A stretch of 64,000 nucleotides of DNA from Comamonas thiooxydans (GTDB lineage Bacteria > Pseudomonadota > Gammaproteobacteria > Burkholderiales > Burkholderiaceae_C): contig NZ_AP026738.1 of the NCBI RefSeq assembly GCF_002157685.2, forward strand, positions 2,356,001-2,420,000, given 5' to 3'. This document shows positions 26,156 through 34,798 of the stretch, one piece after another. Both the position numbers and the translations under genes were made by a program. The notes under the pieces were generated by a model. That model searched no databases. It saw nothing but the letters and a program-made list of their open reading frames with translations, and was not told the origin of the DNA. How positions within the stretch are numbered: the stretch's first letter is position 1; the number at the start of each line of letters is the position of its first letter.

Positions 26156-28285
26156 TTAGAACTGGTAACTGAGGCTGGTTCCGGCCATCCATTGACGTCC
26201 CGGGGCCGGTTCGTAATAGCGTCCGTTGCCTTCGTTGACGATGACCGAGCCCACATAGTTCTTGTCCGCCAGATTGTCGACGCGGGCAAAGGCACTGAGC
26301 TTCCAGGCGCCCAGGCGTTTGGTGTAGCCCACGCTCAGGCTGGCCACGTTGTAGCTGGGGGCATAGACCTGGTTTTTGTCGTCGGCGGCAATACGGCCCA
26401 CATGACGCCAGTCCAGACCCACACGCCAGTCGGTGGCGGGAAGCCATTCCAGCCCCAGGTAGCCCAGATGTCTGGCCGTGCCGGCAATACGGTTGCCGGC
26501 GGGAATGCAGTCCTGGCCCTTGCTGTCGCAATAGCCGCTGCGCAGGCTAGCGTCGAGCAGCGTCAGCGCGCCGTTCAGGCGCAGCTGGGGCATCAGCCAG
26601 GTGCTGGCGCTCAGCTCCATGCCGCGGCGGCGGGTCTTGCCGGCGTTCTGATACGAGGTGCGACCGTTGTCGTTGCTGGCCACCACGATCTCATTGTCGG
26701 TGCTGGTCTGGAACAGCGCCGCAGACCAGTTGCCGTAGAGACCGGCCATTTTGAAGCGCTGCTTGATGCCCAGCTCGGCACTGGTTGATACCGCAGGCTT
26801 GAGGCCGAAGTTCAGACCGCCCACCAGATCGGGGCGGTACGAGATCTCGTTGAAAGTCGGTGTTTCCATGCCGCGACCCAGAGAGGCATAGATATTGGTG
26901 TCCTGATTGAGCTCGTGCTGCAGCGAAACCACCGGCAGGAGCTTATGAAATCCGGCATTGCCGCTATCGTCTTTGTCGGCCAGGAAATGGTCGCGCGACT
27001 GGAACTGCACATTGCTCCAGCGCAGGCCGGCATCGAGCTTCCAGCGCGGTGCAAAGGCCCAGGAGGCTTGCAGATAGGGGTCTATGCTGGTGAGGGTATT
27101 GCGCTCGTCGCGCACCAGCTCGCCGACCACGCCCAGCTGGTTGCCCACAAAGTTCTTGTAGCCCTGGCGGTCTTCCCTGACGGTGTTGGCGGCCAAGCCG
27201 GCAATCAGGCCCAGGCTGCCGCTGCCCAGCTCGTATTTGCCGCTCCAGCGCGCATCGATGCCCCCATAGTCGCGCTTGAGACCGATCACCCCGCCTCTGT
27301 AGCCGGTCTGAGATGCCTTGGGGGTGGACTGAAACTGCATCATCTCGCGCTGGCCGGCATAGGCCATGAAACGCAGAGCCTGGCCAGCGCCCAGCTCGCG
27401 CTCATAGGTCAGGCCGGCCTGGGTCTGCTTCACGCTTTTGCGCGAGTCGTAGAGCAAGGGATTGGACGCCACAGCCTTCGGATCTGCCGCCCAGTCCTTG
27501 GGCGTGATGCCGCCCGGGTCCTTGGCATCGATGTCCACATGGTTGGCCACCAGGGTCAGCTGGCTGTATTCGTCGGGCTTGACGTCGATGCGGGCGTTGA
27601 ACAGGTTTTTGTCTGCGGCGCTCTGGGACCGGTAGCCGTCGGTGAGAAAACGGCTGGCGCTGAGCACATAGCCAATCCCATTGGCTTCGCCCTTGGCCTT
27701 GAGGCCCAGTCGCTTCTGGCCGTCGCTGCCCAGCGCAAAGCTGCTTTCCACCGAGGGCGCACCCTCGCCGCGTTCGGTATAGGCATTGATCACGCCGCCC
27801 GAGGCATTGCCGTAGAGCGCGGAGTAGGGGCCGCGCAGCACTTCCACGCGCTCCAGCGAGGCGATATCGATATTGTTGGTCTGGCCCTGGCCGTCCGGCA
27901 TGGTGGATGGGATGCCGTCCACATAGATCTGTATGCCGCGCACGCCGAAGGTGGAGCGTGCTCCAAAGCCGCGAATCGACAGCTGCAGGTCTTGCGCATA
28001 GTTCTGGCGGTTCTGCAGCTGCAGGCCCGGAGCTGTGCTCAGGGACTCCGAGAGATTGACCTGCAGATTGCGCTCGCGCATGCGTTCGCCGTCGAGCACG
28101 GTCACGGAGGCCGGGGTCTGCTCAAGCGCGGACTCCTGCAAGGTGCTGCGCACGGTGACTTCGGACAACTGGGGCAGTTCCGGCTGGGCGGCGGCTTGCT
28201 GGGCTGTTGCGGACTGTGCTGTCAGCAGCAGTCCGGCGGCGGCCACAGGCCAGCCAGCCAGATGACAAAGGCGCGAAAAATGCAT
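26156..28285 (-). CDS. TonB-dependent outer-membrane receptor
   Basis: A 709-residue receptor from ATG 28285 (MHFSRLCHLAGW, signal peptide ending SATAQQ). After it come a TonB-box-like stretch (LSEVTVRST), the plug domain (ASVTVLDGERMRERNLQVNL, QLSIRGFGARSTFGVRGIQI, VEVLRGPYSALYGNASGGVI) and a beta-barrel ending in the aromatic residue of LSYQF. There is no STN signalling extension. It is divergent from the TPP-riboswitch operon with 472 bases between starts. It may import the same thiamin-related compound across the outer membrane, but it is not under that riboswitch. Siderophore or copper uptake are alternatives. Confidence 0.9.
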   Translation of the reverse strand: MHFSRLCHLAGWPVAAAGLLLTAQSATAQQAAAQPELPQLSEVTVRSTLQESALEQTPASVTVLDGERMRERNLQVNLSESLSTAPGLQLQNRQNYAQDLQLSIRGFGARSTFGVRGIQIYVDGIPSTMPDGQGQTNNIDIASLERVEVLRGPYSALYGNASGGVINAYTERGEGAPSVESSFALGSDGQKRLGLKAKGEANGIGYVLSASRFLTDGYRSQSAADKNLFNARIDVKPDEYSQLTLVANHVDIDAKDPGGITPKDWAADPKAVASNPLLYDSRKSVKQTQAGLTYERELGAGQALRFMAYAGQREMMQFQSTPKASQTGYRGGVIGLKRDYGGIDARWSGKYELGSGSLGLIAGLAANTVREDRQGYKNFVGNQLGVVGELVRDERNTLTSIDPYLQASWAFAPRWKLDAGLRWSNVQFQSRDHFLADKDDSGNAGFHKLLPVVSLQHELNQDTNIYASLGRGMETPTFNEISYRPDLVGGLNFGLKPAVSTSAELGIKQRFKMAGLYGNWSAALFQTSTDNEIVVASNDNGRTSYQNAGKTRRRGMELSASTWLMPQLRLNGALTLLDASLRSGYCDSKGQDCIPAGNRIAGTARHLGYLGLEWLPATDWRVGLDWRHVGRIAADDKNQVYAPSYNVASLSVGYTKRLGAWKLSAFARVDNLADKNYVGSVIVNEGNGRYYEPAPGRQWMAGTSLSYQF

Positions 28286-28600
28286 GTGAATATCTCTGGG
28301 GCTTGGGGTGGACGTTCGGTGCCCTGGATGGCTGCAAGCTCTGTCGACAGCGCTTCTTGCTACGGCGTGACGCTCGCTCAGGCAGTACGCGCCTGCGTCA
28401 TTGTCGGTGCCATGGCAAGGTGCGTGTCGGGCAGCTTGCAATTTTGTTCCAATTGTATTTGGGTGGTAATGTTTTCATGATTTCTGCTGTGGATGGCCTT
28501 CTTCCCCGTGATGGAGCATTACCCCAGGTTACAAGTGACGCGACTTTCATGCGGCGGCTCAGGCCCCGTGCAGCGATGCCGTTGGGGTAAGATGGCGCCG
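28286..28600. other. Region between the TonB receptor and the TPP riboswitch
   Basis: About 315 bases with promoters for both directions. An AT-richer stretch at 28435-28490 is the most promoter-like. I found no second riboswitch core on the receptor side. Confidence 0.5.
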
Positions 28601-28601
28601 C

Positions 28602-28674
28602 GCTCCGGGGTGCACGCCAGTGCTGAGATCTACACCCGCGAACTTGACCCGGTTCATACCGGCGGAAGAAGAGC
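28602..28674 (+). ncRNA. TPP riboswitch (THI element) aptamer
   Basis: All conserved blocks of the thiamin pyrophosphate aptamer are present in order: P1 GCTC (28602-28605) against GAGC (28671-28674), GGGGTGC (28607-28613), CTGAGAT (28623-28629), ACCC (28634-28637), then CTTGACCCGG and TTCATACCGGCGGAAG. The second half aligns with the E. coli thiM element (CCTGATCTGG, ATAATGCCAGCG). It lies 84 bases before the LuxE-like gene. TPP binding is expected to lower expression of the operon. Confidence 0.95.
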
Positions 28675-28751
28675 TTGCAAGCTGACCTCAGGGCAGTGCG
28701 TTCTCGCATGGTCAGCAAGCCTTCGGAGCATGACGTCCCCGCTCTCGAAGG
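28673..28751 (+). promoter_or_regulatory. Riboswitch expression platform with Shine-Dalgarno-masking hairpin
   Basis: Two helices follow the aptamer. GCTGACC (28681-28687) pairs with GGTCAGC (28710-28716), and AAGC (28717-28720) can extend onto GCTT (28673-28676), overlapping the 3' strand of P1. Next, CCTTCGGAGC (28720-28729) pairs with GCTC-t-CGAAGG (28741-28751), which contains the ribosome site AAGGAA of the first gene. There is no T-run. This points to translational control by masking of the ribosome site. The pairing is seen in the sequence; the switching order is inferred. Confidence 0.7.
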
Positions 28752-28757
28752 AATTTC

Positions 28758-29852
28758 ATGGACAAGGCCGCTTCGCTGGTCGCCGATCTGCTTGCTTTCA
28801 TCGCAATGGATGACTGCACCGACGACCAGTTCAATCAACTCGCCCTGCGCCTTTTCGCCTACCAGTACGAATGCAATGCGCCGTTTCGCAGCTTTTGCCA
28901 GCGGCGCGGCGCCACGCTGCGCAATGTCAGGAGCTGGCGCGATGTTCCGGCGGTGCCCATTGATGCTTTCAAGGCCATGGAGCTGCGCAGCGAGCCGCCG
29001 TCGCCCGCCGAGCGAGTATTCATGACCAGCGGAACCACGGGCCGCGCTGCGCGCGGACGTCATTTCCATCCGCAGCTCGATGTCTACGACCTGTCCATGA
29101 AGCGCTATTTCGCTCAGCGTTTCATGCAGGGCCTGGAGCGCATGCCCATGGGCATTCTGTTTCCCGATGAGCAGGCCATGCCCAATTCCTCGCTGGCCCA
29201 CTATTTGGCCCTGGCTAGGTCCGAATTCGGCTCGGCCGGCAGCCGCTACTATCTGAATTCGGAAGGGCTGGACATGCCGGCCCTTTGTGCCGCGCTGGAG
29301 GAGTCCGAGCGCAGCGGCCAGCCCTTTGCCCTGCTGGGCGCGAGCTTCAGCCTGGTCCATGTGATGGATGCCCTGCGTGCGCAGGGGCGCAGCTTTCGCC
29401 TGCCCGCAGGCAGCCGCGTGCTGGATACGGGCGGCTACAAGGGGCAGTCGCGGGAGCTGCCGCTCGAGCAGTTCTATACCGAGCTTTCGCAGCTGCTGGG
29501 CGTGCCGCGCAGTCTGTGCATCAATATGTATGGCATGACCGAGCTGAGCACCCAGTTCTATGACGATGGCAATGCGGCTCTGCCTTCGGTCAAGTCCGGT
29601 CCGCACTGGATTCGCTCGCGTCTGGTCGAGCCGATCACCGGTCGTGATGTGGCCGCTGGTGAGCGCGGCATTCTGGTGCATTGCGATCTGGCCAACTACA
29701 ACGCGGTGACCACCATCCTGACCGAGGATGTGGGCCTGTGGGCCGGCCCGCAGGAGAAAGACGGCTTTTTGCTGCTGGGGCGGGCCGAGGGCGCCGCCGC
29801 CAAGGGCTGCTCGCTGGCGGTTGAAGAGTTTGTGAAAGCTGCCGGCGCATGA
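28758..29852 (+). CDS. LuxE-like acyl-protein synthetase
   Basis: A 364-residue member of the LuxE family (ANL-like acyl-protein synthetase). It has the adenylate-forming loop MTSGTTGRAARGRH at residues 89-102, the NMYGMTELSTQFYDD motif, and a C-terminal KGCSLAVEEF whose cysteine (C351) matches the acyl-accepting cysteine of LuxE. LuxE activates a carboxylic acid with ATP and hands the acyl group via this cysteine to the LuxC reductase. Here it is the first gene after a TPP riboswitch (AAGGAA at 28748-28753) and overlaps the LuxC-like gene by four bases. No luciferase genes are present, so the substrate is likely not a fatty acid for light emission. Confidence 0.9.
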   Translation: MDKAASLVADLLAFIAMDDCTDDQFNQLALRLFAYQYECNAPFRSFCQRRGATLRNVRSWRDVPAVPIDAFKAMELRSEPPSPAERVFMTSGTTGRAARGRHFHPQLDVYDLSMKRYFAQRFMQGLERMPMGILFPDEQAMPNSSLAHYLALARSEFGSAGSRYYLNSEGLDMPALCAALEESERSGQPFALLGASFSLVHVMDALRAQGRSFRLPAGSRVLDTGGYKGQSRELPLEQFYTELSQLLGVPRSLCINMYGMTELSTQFYDDGNAALPSVKSGPHWIRSRLVEPITGRDVAAGERGILVHCDLANYNAVTTILTEDVGLWAGPQEKDGFLLLGRAEGAAAKGCSLAVEEFVKAAGA

Positions 29853-31315
29853 GCGAGCAGCGCAAGCTACAGCGTATCAAGGCCGGCTATCTGCCCGGCC
29901 TGAACGACGAGGAAGTGCAGTGGCAGACGCTGGACTTCGGGTCTCGGGACGGTCAGCTGCTGGAAGTCAGTGTTCCCGTGCTGACGGCGCCTCAGATGCA
30001 GGCACTGGCCTGTCGAGTACGCAAGGCCGCAGCCGCCCATCTGCGCCCCATGCCGGTGGCCGAGATCATCGATGCGGTCGATCGTGCGATGGCCCGCCTG
30101 CTGGACCGTAACGACATCTACCGCCAGCAGGCCGAAGCCTGGCTGCCCGTGGTCAGCGGTTATGACGCCGATATGGTGCGGCTGGGGCTGACGGGGTTTT
30201 TCAAGACCTTTCGTGCGGCGCAGCTCAAGCGCTTTGTGGCCGAGGATTTTGCCAACCCGGCGGTGCTCGATGGCTTTCAACCGGCAGCCAAGGGCGGGGC
30301 CGTACGTGCTTTCGGCCCGGATCTGCTGGTACACAGCTGGGCCGGCAACGTACCTGCGCTGTCGCTGTGGAGCCTGGTCTGCGGCTTGCTGGTCAAGGCC
30401 CCCGCGATTGGCAAGCTGGCCAGTGCCGAGCCCTTGTTTGCGGGATGGTTTGCACGCCTGCTGGCCGAGGTCCACCCGCCGCTGGCCGATTGCCTGGCCG
30501 TGGTCTGGTGGCGTGGCGCAGGCGGCGAGGAGGCCGACGCACTCTATGCCCAGGCCGATACGGTGCTGGCCTACGGTGGCAACCAGACGCTGGATGCGCT
30601 GCGCCGTCGCCTGCCCGTGACGACCCGCTTTTTGCCGCATGGCCACAAGCTGGGTTTTGGCCTGATCGGCGCGCAGGCGCTGGATACGCTCAAGGCTCCG
30701 GGCATGGCAAGGCTGGCCGCCTGGGACGTGATGCGCTATGACCAGCAGGGCTGCTACTCGCCCCATGTGTTCTATGTGCAGCGCGGGGCGCCGGTCTCTC
30801 CGCGTGCTTTTGCCGACTACCTGGCCGCCGAGCTTGCCAATCTGCAGCGACGATTCGCACGCCGCGAGCTGGATCTGGAAGAAGCGGCGGCGCTGGCCCG
30901 CTGGCAGCAGAACATGGAGTGGGGCGGCGAAGCTCACCAGCTGCTGGGGCCTGTGGATGCACCCTGGAGCGTGGCTTACAGCGAGGATCTGCAGCCCCTG
31001 GCACCGACAGCGCTGTATCGCACGATTGCCGTGGTGGCCGTGGATCGGCTCGATGCCGTGCTGCCCGTGGTGACCGCTCAGCGTGACTATCTGCAGACCG
31101 CCGGCATTGCGGCCGGTCCCGAAGAGCTGTACCGCCTGGCCGGGCTGCTGGGCGCGGCTGGCGTCACGCGTATCAGCGCCATTGGTTCCATGAGCATGCC
31201 CGAGGCGGGCTGGCACCATGACGGGCGCTTCAACCTGCTGGATCTGGTGCGCATGACGGAGATCGAGCAGTCGGCAGAACTGGCGGCCCAGCCGCTGGCC
31301 TCTTATGCGGACTGA
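29849..31315 (+). CDS. LuxC-like acyl reductase
   Basis: A 488-residue protein of the LuxC acyl-CoA reductase family (aldehyde-dehydrogenase fold). The catalytic cysteine environment YDQQGCYSPHVFYV is intact (C302), preceded by the cofactor-binding region VHSWAGNVPALSLWSLVCGL near residue 165. LuxC reduces an enzyme-bound acyl group to an aldehyde with NADPH, receiving it from LuxE. The four-base overlap with the LuxE-like gene supports a complex. The length matches LuxC (about 480). In the thiamin-controlled setting I infer reduction of a carboxylated thiazole or pyrimidine. Confidence 0.9.
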   Translation: MSEQRKLQRIKAGYLPGLNDEEVQWQTLDFGSRDGQLLEVSVPVLTAPQMQALACRVRKAAAAHLRPMPVAEIIDAVDRAMARLLDRNDIYRQQAEAWLPVVSGYDADMVRLGLTGFFKTFRAAQLKRFVAEDFANPAVLDGFQPAAKGGAVRAFGPDLLVHSWAGNVPALSLWSLVCGLLVKAPAIGKLASAEPLFAGWFARLLAEVHPPLADCLAVVWWRGAGGEEADALYAQADTVLAYGGNQTLDALRRRLPVTTRFLPHGHKLGFGLIGAQALDTLKAPGMARLAAWDVMRYDQQGCYSPHVFYVQRGAPVSPRAFADYLAAELANLQRRFARRELDLEEAAALARWQQNMEWGGEAHQLLGPVDAPWSVAYSEDLQPLAPTALYRTIAVVAVDRLDAVLPVVTAQRDYLQTAGIAAGPEELYRLAGLLGAAGVTRISAIGSMSMPEAGWHHDGRFNLLDLVRMTEIEQSAELAAQPLASYAD

Positions 31316-32078
31316 GGGAGTGGATACCGCCGTGGCATTCATGGAGTTCAAGCAGGCCCGATTCAGCTACCCGAGACGAGCGCCCGTGGTGGATGGTGTG
31401 GACTGGCAGGTCGGGGCCGGAGAGTTTCACTGCCTGCTGGGGCGCAGCGGCTGCGGCAAGACCACGCTGCTCAAGCTGGCGGCAGGCCTGCTCAGGCCTC
31501 AGTCGGGGCATGTCTTGCTGCGCGGCAGCGAACTGGCCGCGCCGGGGCCGCAGCTGGGCTTCATGTTCCAGGCACCGACACTGCTGGATTGGCATACGGT
31601 GATCGACAATGTGCTGCTGCCCGTGTCGCTGCAGCGCAAACCCACGCAGCAGGACCGACAGGCGGCCATGCAATTGCTGGAGCAACTGGGTCTTGCCTCC
31701 CATGCCCGGCTTTACCCGGGCCAGCTCTCGGGTGGACAGCAAAGTCGCGTGGCGCTGGCGCGCGCCCTGATTCTGGAGCCACCGCTGCTGTTGCTCGACG
31801 AGCCTTTTGCGGCCCTGGATGCCATCACGCGCGCCGAGCTGCAGGACGATTTGCTGCGCACCTGCCATCGGCATGGCACAACGGTGCTGTTCGTCACCCA
31901 CGACATCAACGAGGCCGTCTATCTTGGGGACCGCATTGCGCTCATACATGGCGGCCGCATCGTGGACGACTGGTCGATAGAGCTGCCAGAACCGCGCCAG
32001 CAGAGCCTGCGCCATGGTGCGGCGTTCAACGACTATTGCGCGCGCATTCGCGCATCCATGGACCGAGGTTGCGCATGA
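31305..32078 (+). CDS. ABC transporter ATP-binding protein (SsuB/TauB/ThiZ-type)
   Basis: About 257 residues. Walker A GRSGCGKTT is near residue 46, Q-loop MFQAPTLLDW, signature LSGGQQSR near 142, Walker B LLLLDEPFAALD and H-loop FVTHDINEAVYLGD. The QAPTLLDW form of the Q-loop is typical of nitrate/sulfonate/taurine/HMP-type importers. The start is uncertain: ATG 31305 overlaps the LuxC-like gene, and ATG 31341 or GTG 31332 are possible, the latter two nearer to GAGGGAG at 31312-31318. The gene overlaps the permease gene by four bases. Confidence 0.88.
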   Translation: MRTEGVDTAVAFMEFKQARFSYPRRAPVVDGVDWQVGAGEFHCLLGRSGCGKTTLLKLAAGLLRPQSGHVLLRGSELAAPGPQLGFMFQAPTLLDWHTVIDNVLLPVSLQRKPTQQDRQAAMQLLEQLGLASHARLYPGQLSGGQQSRVALARALILEPPLLLLDEPFAALDAITRAELQDDLLRTCHRHGTTVLFVTHDINEAVYLGDRIALIHGGRIVDDWSIELPEPRQQSLRHGAAFNDYCARIRASMDRGCA

Positions 32079-32863
32079 GCAGCTTGATGAACAAGACACA
32101 TTGGCTGTCTGCCTCTCTTTTGATAGCTGTCATTGCAGTGTGGGAGCTGGCTGCGAGGCAATTTGGCTTGTCGGCACTGGTCTTGCCCGCGCCCTCGGCA
32201 GTGGCGCTGTCGCTGGGGTCGGGCCTGGCGTCCGGCTATTTCTGGCCGCATCTCTGGGCGACCTTGCAGGCCTTGCTGCTGGGCCTGCTCGTCGGCGGCG
32301 CCGTGGGCCTGCTGGCAGGCATGGCGCTGGCTGAGTCCGAGTTGCTGGAGCGCGTGCTCAAGCCCTATGTGGTGGTCAGCCAGGTCGTGCCCAAGCTGGC
32401 CCTGGCGCCATTGTTTGTGCTGTGGTTCGGCTTCGGCATGTTGCCGACGGTGCTGATCACGGCGCTGATCTGCTTTTTCCCATTGATGGAAAACACATTG
32501 ACGGGCCTGCGGCAGGTGGATGCTCAGCGCCTGCAGCTGTTTCGCATGCTGGGCGCAACCAGACTGCAGACCTTGCTGCGCCTGAAGCTGCCGACCGGGC
32601 TGCCCGCGATTCTGGCCGGGCTGCGCGTGGCCGTCGTGCTGGCGCTGGTCGGTGCCGTGGTGGCCGAGTTTATGGGCGCAAGCCAGGGCCTGGGCGCCGT
32701 GGTCATTGCCGCCCAGGGAATGATGGACACCACGCTGATGTTTGCGGCGCTGGTGCTGATTGCCGCCATGGGCCTGCTGCTGTACCAGGCCTGTCTTGTT
32801 CTGGAGCGCCATCTGCTGCGCTCCCATCACTTTTCAACCTCGCAGTCGGGCGACCGTGCCTGA
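32075..32863 (+). CDS. ABC transporter permease (SsuC/ThiX-type)
   Basis: A 262-residue BPD_transp_1 permease with about six helices and the EAA-like loop (LFRMLGATRLQTLLRLKLPT) that docks the ATPase. The first codons overlap the ATPase stop (ATGA). The 5' part (32116-32145) contains a TTTTGATAGCTGTCA segment resembling the dispersed ATAGCTG repeat, encoding part of the first helix. With the flanking genes it forms an inner-membrane importer of the sulfonate/HMP-precursor class. Confidence 0.88.
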   Translation: MSSLMNKTHWLSASLLIAVIAVWELAARQFGLSALVLPAPSAVALSLGSGLASGYFWPHLWATLQALLLGLLVGGAVGLLAGMALAESELLERVLKPYVVVSQVVPKLALAPLFVLWFGFGMLPTVLITALICFFPLMENTLTGLRQVDAQRLQLFRMLGATRLQTLLRLKLPTGLPAILAGLRVAVVLALVGAVVAEFMGASQGLGAVVIAAQGMMDTTLMFAALVLIAAMGLLLYQACLVLERHLLRSHHFSTSQSGDRA

Positions 32864-32885
32864 CTGCATCTTCAAACCATTTGTC

Positions 32886-33884
32886 ATGCACACCAGCAAC
32901 CAGACTTCGTTCATCTCTCGCCGCAGCCTGCTCGGCGCCTGTGCAGGCCTGAGCGGCCTTGCCATGACCGGCACCAGCATGGCGGTTCCTCTGCAGGGCA
33001 AGATTCGCCTGGCCGGCTGGAGCAAGCCCATCAGCGAGATCACCAATATTCTGGTCGAGCCTGAAAAAGGCTTCTTCAAGGCGAACGGTGTGGAGCTGGC
33101 CTATCTGCCCGGAGCGGGCGGCGGCGATGCGATTCGCAACATCCTCAGCGGCCAGGCCGATGTGGCGTTTACCGACCCCGGTTCCTTCTTCATGGCTCTG
33201 GACAAGGGCGAGAAGCTGGTGGCGATCTACGACATCTATCCGCAGAACGTGTTCAATGTGGTCTCGCTCAAGTCCTCGGGCATTCGCAAGCCCGCAGACC
33301 TCAAGGGCAAGAAGATCGGTGTCTACAGCCTTGCCAGCGGCACGCGCCAGAACCTGCTGGTGATGCTGCATCAGGCTGGCCTCAAGGAGTCGGATGTGAG
33401 CATTGTCGTGACCGGCCTGCTGAACTTTGCGCCCCTGATGCAGGGTCAGGTTGACGCCACGGCCGCCACGGATACCGGCCTGGCCGTGGGCCTGCGCAAG
33501 GGCATCGGCGATGTCAATGTGATGCAGGTCAGCGACCACCTCAATATGTCCAGCGACATGTTTGTGGTGCGTGAAGAAGTGTTCCAGCAGAAAAAGGACT
33601 TGCTCAAGGCATTCGTCAAGGGCTACCGTGAAAGCGCTGCCTGGATGATGGCGAATCCCGAGGAGGCTTCGGTGCTGGCCAGCAAATATGCCATCGACGG
33701 TACGCGCCGCGACATCAATCTGGATGTGATACGCCTGCGTAACGCTTCTTCCTTGCCAGCAGTCCAGGGCCAGCCGCTGGGCAGCTTCGATTTGGCCGCG
33801 CTGCAAAAGGGTGCCGATGCCTACCGATCGCTGGGCATGGTGCAGCGTCAGATCAAGGTGGCGGATGTGGTTATGCCGCTGTAA
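32886..33884 (+). CDS. ABC transporter substrate-binding protein (NMT1/THI5-SsuA-like)
   Basis: A 332-residue exported protein with a twin-arginine-type signal (FISRRSLLGACAGLSGLAM). The binding-protein core shows LAYLPGAGGGDAIRNILSGQ, ADVAFTDPGSFFMAL, LKGKKIGVYSLASGTRQNLL and NMSSDMFVVREE, the pattern of the NMT1/SsuA family. This family includes ThiY, which binds formylaminopyrimidine. The TPP riboswitch upstream makes a pyrimidine or thiazole derivative the likely ligand. Start ATG 32886 is chosen for the signal peptide. Confidence 0.87.
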   Translation: MHTSNQTSFISRRSLLGACAGLSGLAMTGTSMAVPLQGKIRLAGWSKPISEITNILVEPEKGFFKANGVELAYLPGAGGGDAIRNILSGQADVAFTDPGSFFMALDKGEKLVAIYDIYPQNVFNVVSLKSSGIRKPADLKGKKIGVYSLASGTRQNLLVMLHQAGLKESDVSIVVTGLLNFAPLMQGQVDATAATDTGLAVGLRKGIGDVNVMQVSDHLNMSSDMFVVREEVFQQKKDLLKAFVKGYRESAAWMMANPEEASVLASKYAIDGTRRDINLDVIRLRNASSLPAVQGQPLGSFDLAALQKGADAYRSLGMVQRQIKVADVVMPL

Positions 33885-33957
33885 ATCTTCCCCCGCAGGC
33901 GCGTTGCCTGCTGTCTCTTCCCAGGGACCTGCCAGTGTTTGAACGGAAATCGTGAAT

Positions 33958-34755
33958 ATGAGTCAGTCTTCTTCAATGGGCTTGCGCGGCAAGGTGGTGC
34001 TGGTGACGGGCGCCAGCCGCGGCATCGGTGCGGCGATTGCCCTAGCGTTTGCGCGCGAGGGTGCGACCGTGGCCATCAACTACCTGTCCAATGACGAGGC
34101 TGCAGCCAGCACCGTGGATGCCTGCCTGGCCGCGGGCAAGGACTCGGGCGGAGATGCCTGGGCGGTCAAGGCCGATGTGGGTTCGCCCGATGCGGTGCAG
34201 AGCATGGTGGACAGCATAGTGCGCGAAGCGGGGGGCATTGATATCGTGGTCAACAATGCCTTCAGGCCCTATGCATTCGATCCGGAACGCCGCAGCCGTT
34301 TTGACGATCTGCAATGGGCGGACTATCAGGCCCAGTTCGACGGGGCCGTAGGTGCAAGCTTCAATGTCTGCCGTGCAGTGCTGCCGTTGATGCGCCAACG
34401 CGCGCGTGGCAGCATTGTCAACATCGTCAGCAATCTGGTGGAGCAGCCTGTCGTTGCCTATCACGACTACACGACATCCAAGGGGGCCTTGCTGGCCTTC
34501 AGCCGCAATCTGGCCAGCGAGCTGGGGCCTGTGGGCATCCGTGTCAACTGCGTGGCGCCCGGGTTGGTCTATCCCACGCAGGGCACACAGGGCAGCAAGG
34601 AGTCTTTTCGTGAATCGCTGATGGCGGCCACGCCGCTGCGGCGGCTGGCGCGGCCCGAAGATGTGGCGGGGCCGGTGCTGTTCCTTGCGTCGGAGCTCAG
34701 CAGTTTCATGACCGGGCAACTGCTGCTTGTTGACGGCGGTCTGGTGATGCGCTGA
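33958..34755 (+). CDS. Short-chain dehydrogenase/reductase (3-oxoacyl-ACP-reductase-like)
   Basis: About 265 residues of classical SDR: cofactor motif TGASRGIG near residue 16, NNAF near 95, IVNIVSN with catalytic Ser, and YTTSK with catalytic Tyr and Lys, then a PG motif (CVAPGLVYPTQG). It begins 73 bases after the binding protein; GTG 33952 with GGA upstream is an alternative start. As last gene of the TPP-controlled set it could reduce the aldehyde made by the LuxC-like enzyme to an alcohol. From memory, thiamin-regulon surveys list an SDR of this type (oarX) next to thiXYZ. Confidence 0.88.
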   Translation: MSQSSSMGLRGKVVLVTGASRGIGAAIALAFAREGATVAINYLSNDEAAASTVDACLAAGKDSGGDAWAVKADVGSPDAVQSMVDSIVREAGGIDIVVNNAFRPYAFDPERRSRFDDLQWADYQAQFDGAVGASFNVCRAVLPLMRQRARGSIVNIVSNLVEQPVVAYHDYTTSKGALLAFSRNLASELGPVGIRVNCVAPGLVYPTQGTQGSKESFRESLMAATPLRRLARPEDVAGPVLFLASELSSFMTGQLLLVDGGLVMR

Positions 34756-34798
34756 GTGGCGGGCAGCAAGGCAAAGCCCGTCTGCCTCCTTCTTGACC

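Noticed and set aside
25780..26172. Possible 130-residue plus-strand gene
   Set aside because: No ribosome site, no domain, and it runs through the terminator of the receptor gene.
26915..28480. Long plus-strand open frame of about 521 codons
   Set aside because: Antisense shadow of the TonB receptor.
28758..31315. Bioluminescence genes
   Set aside because: LuxC and LuxE homologues are present, but no luxA, luxB, luxD or luxG lies nearby, and a TPP riboswitch controls the operon.
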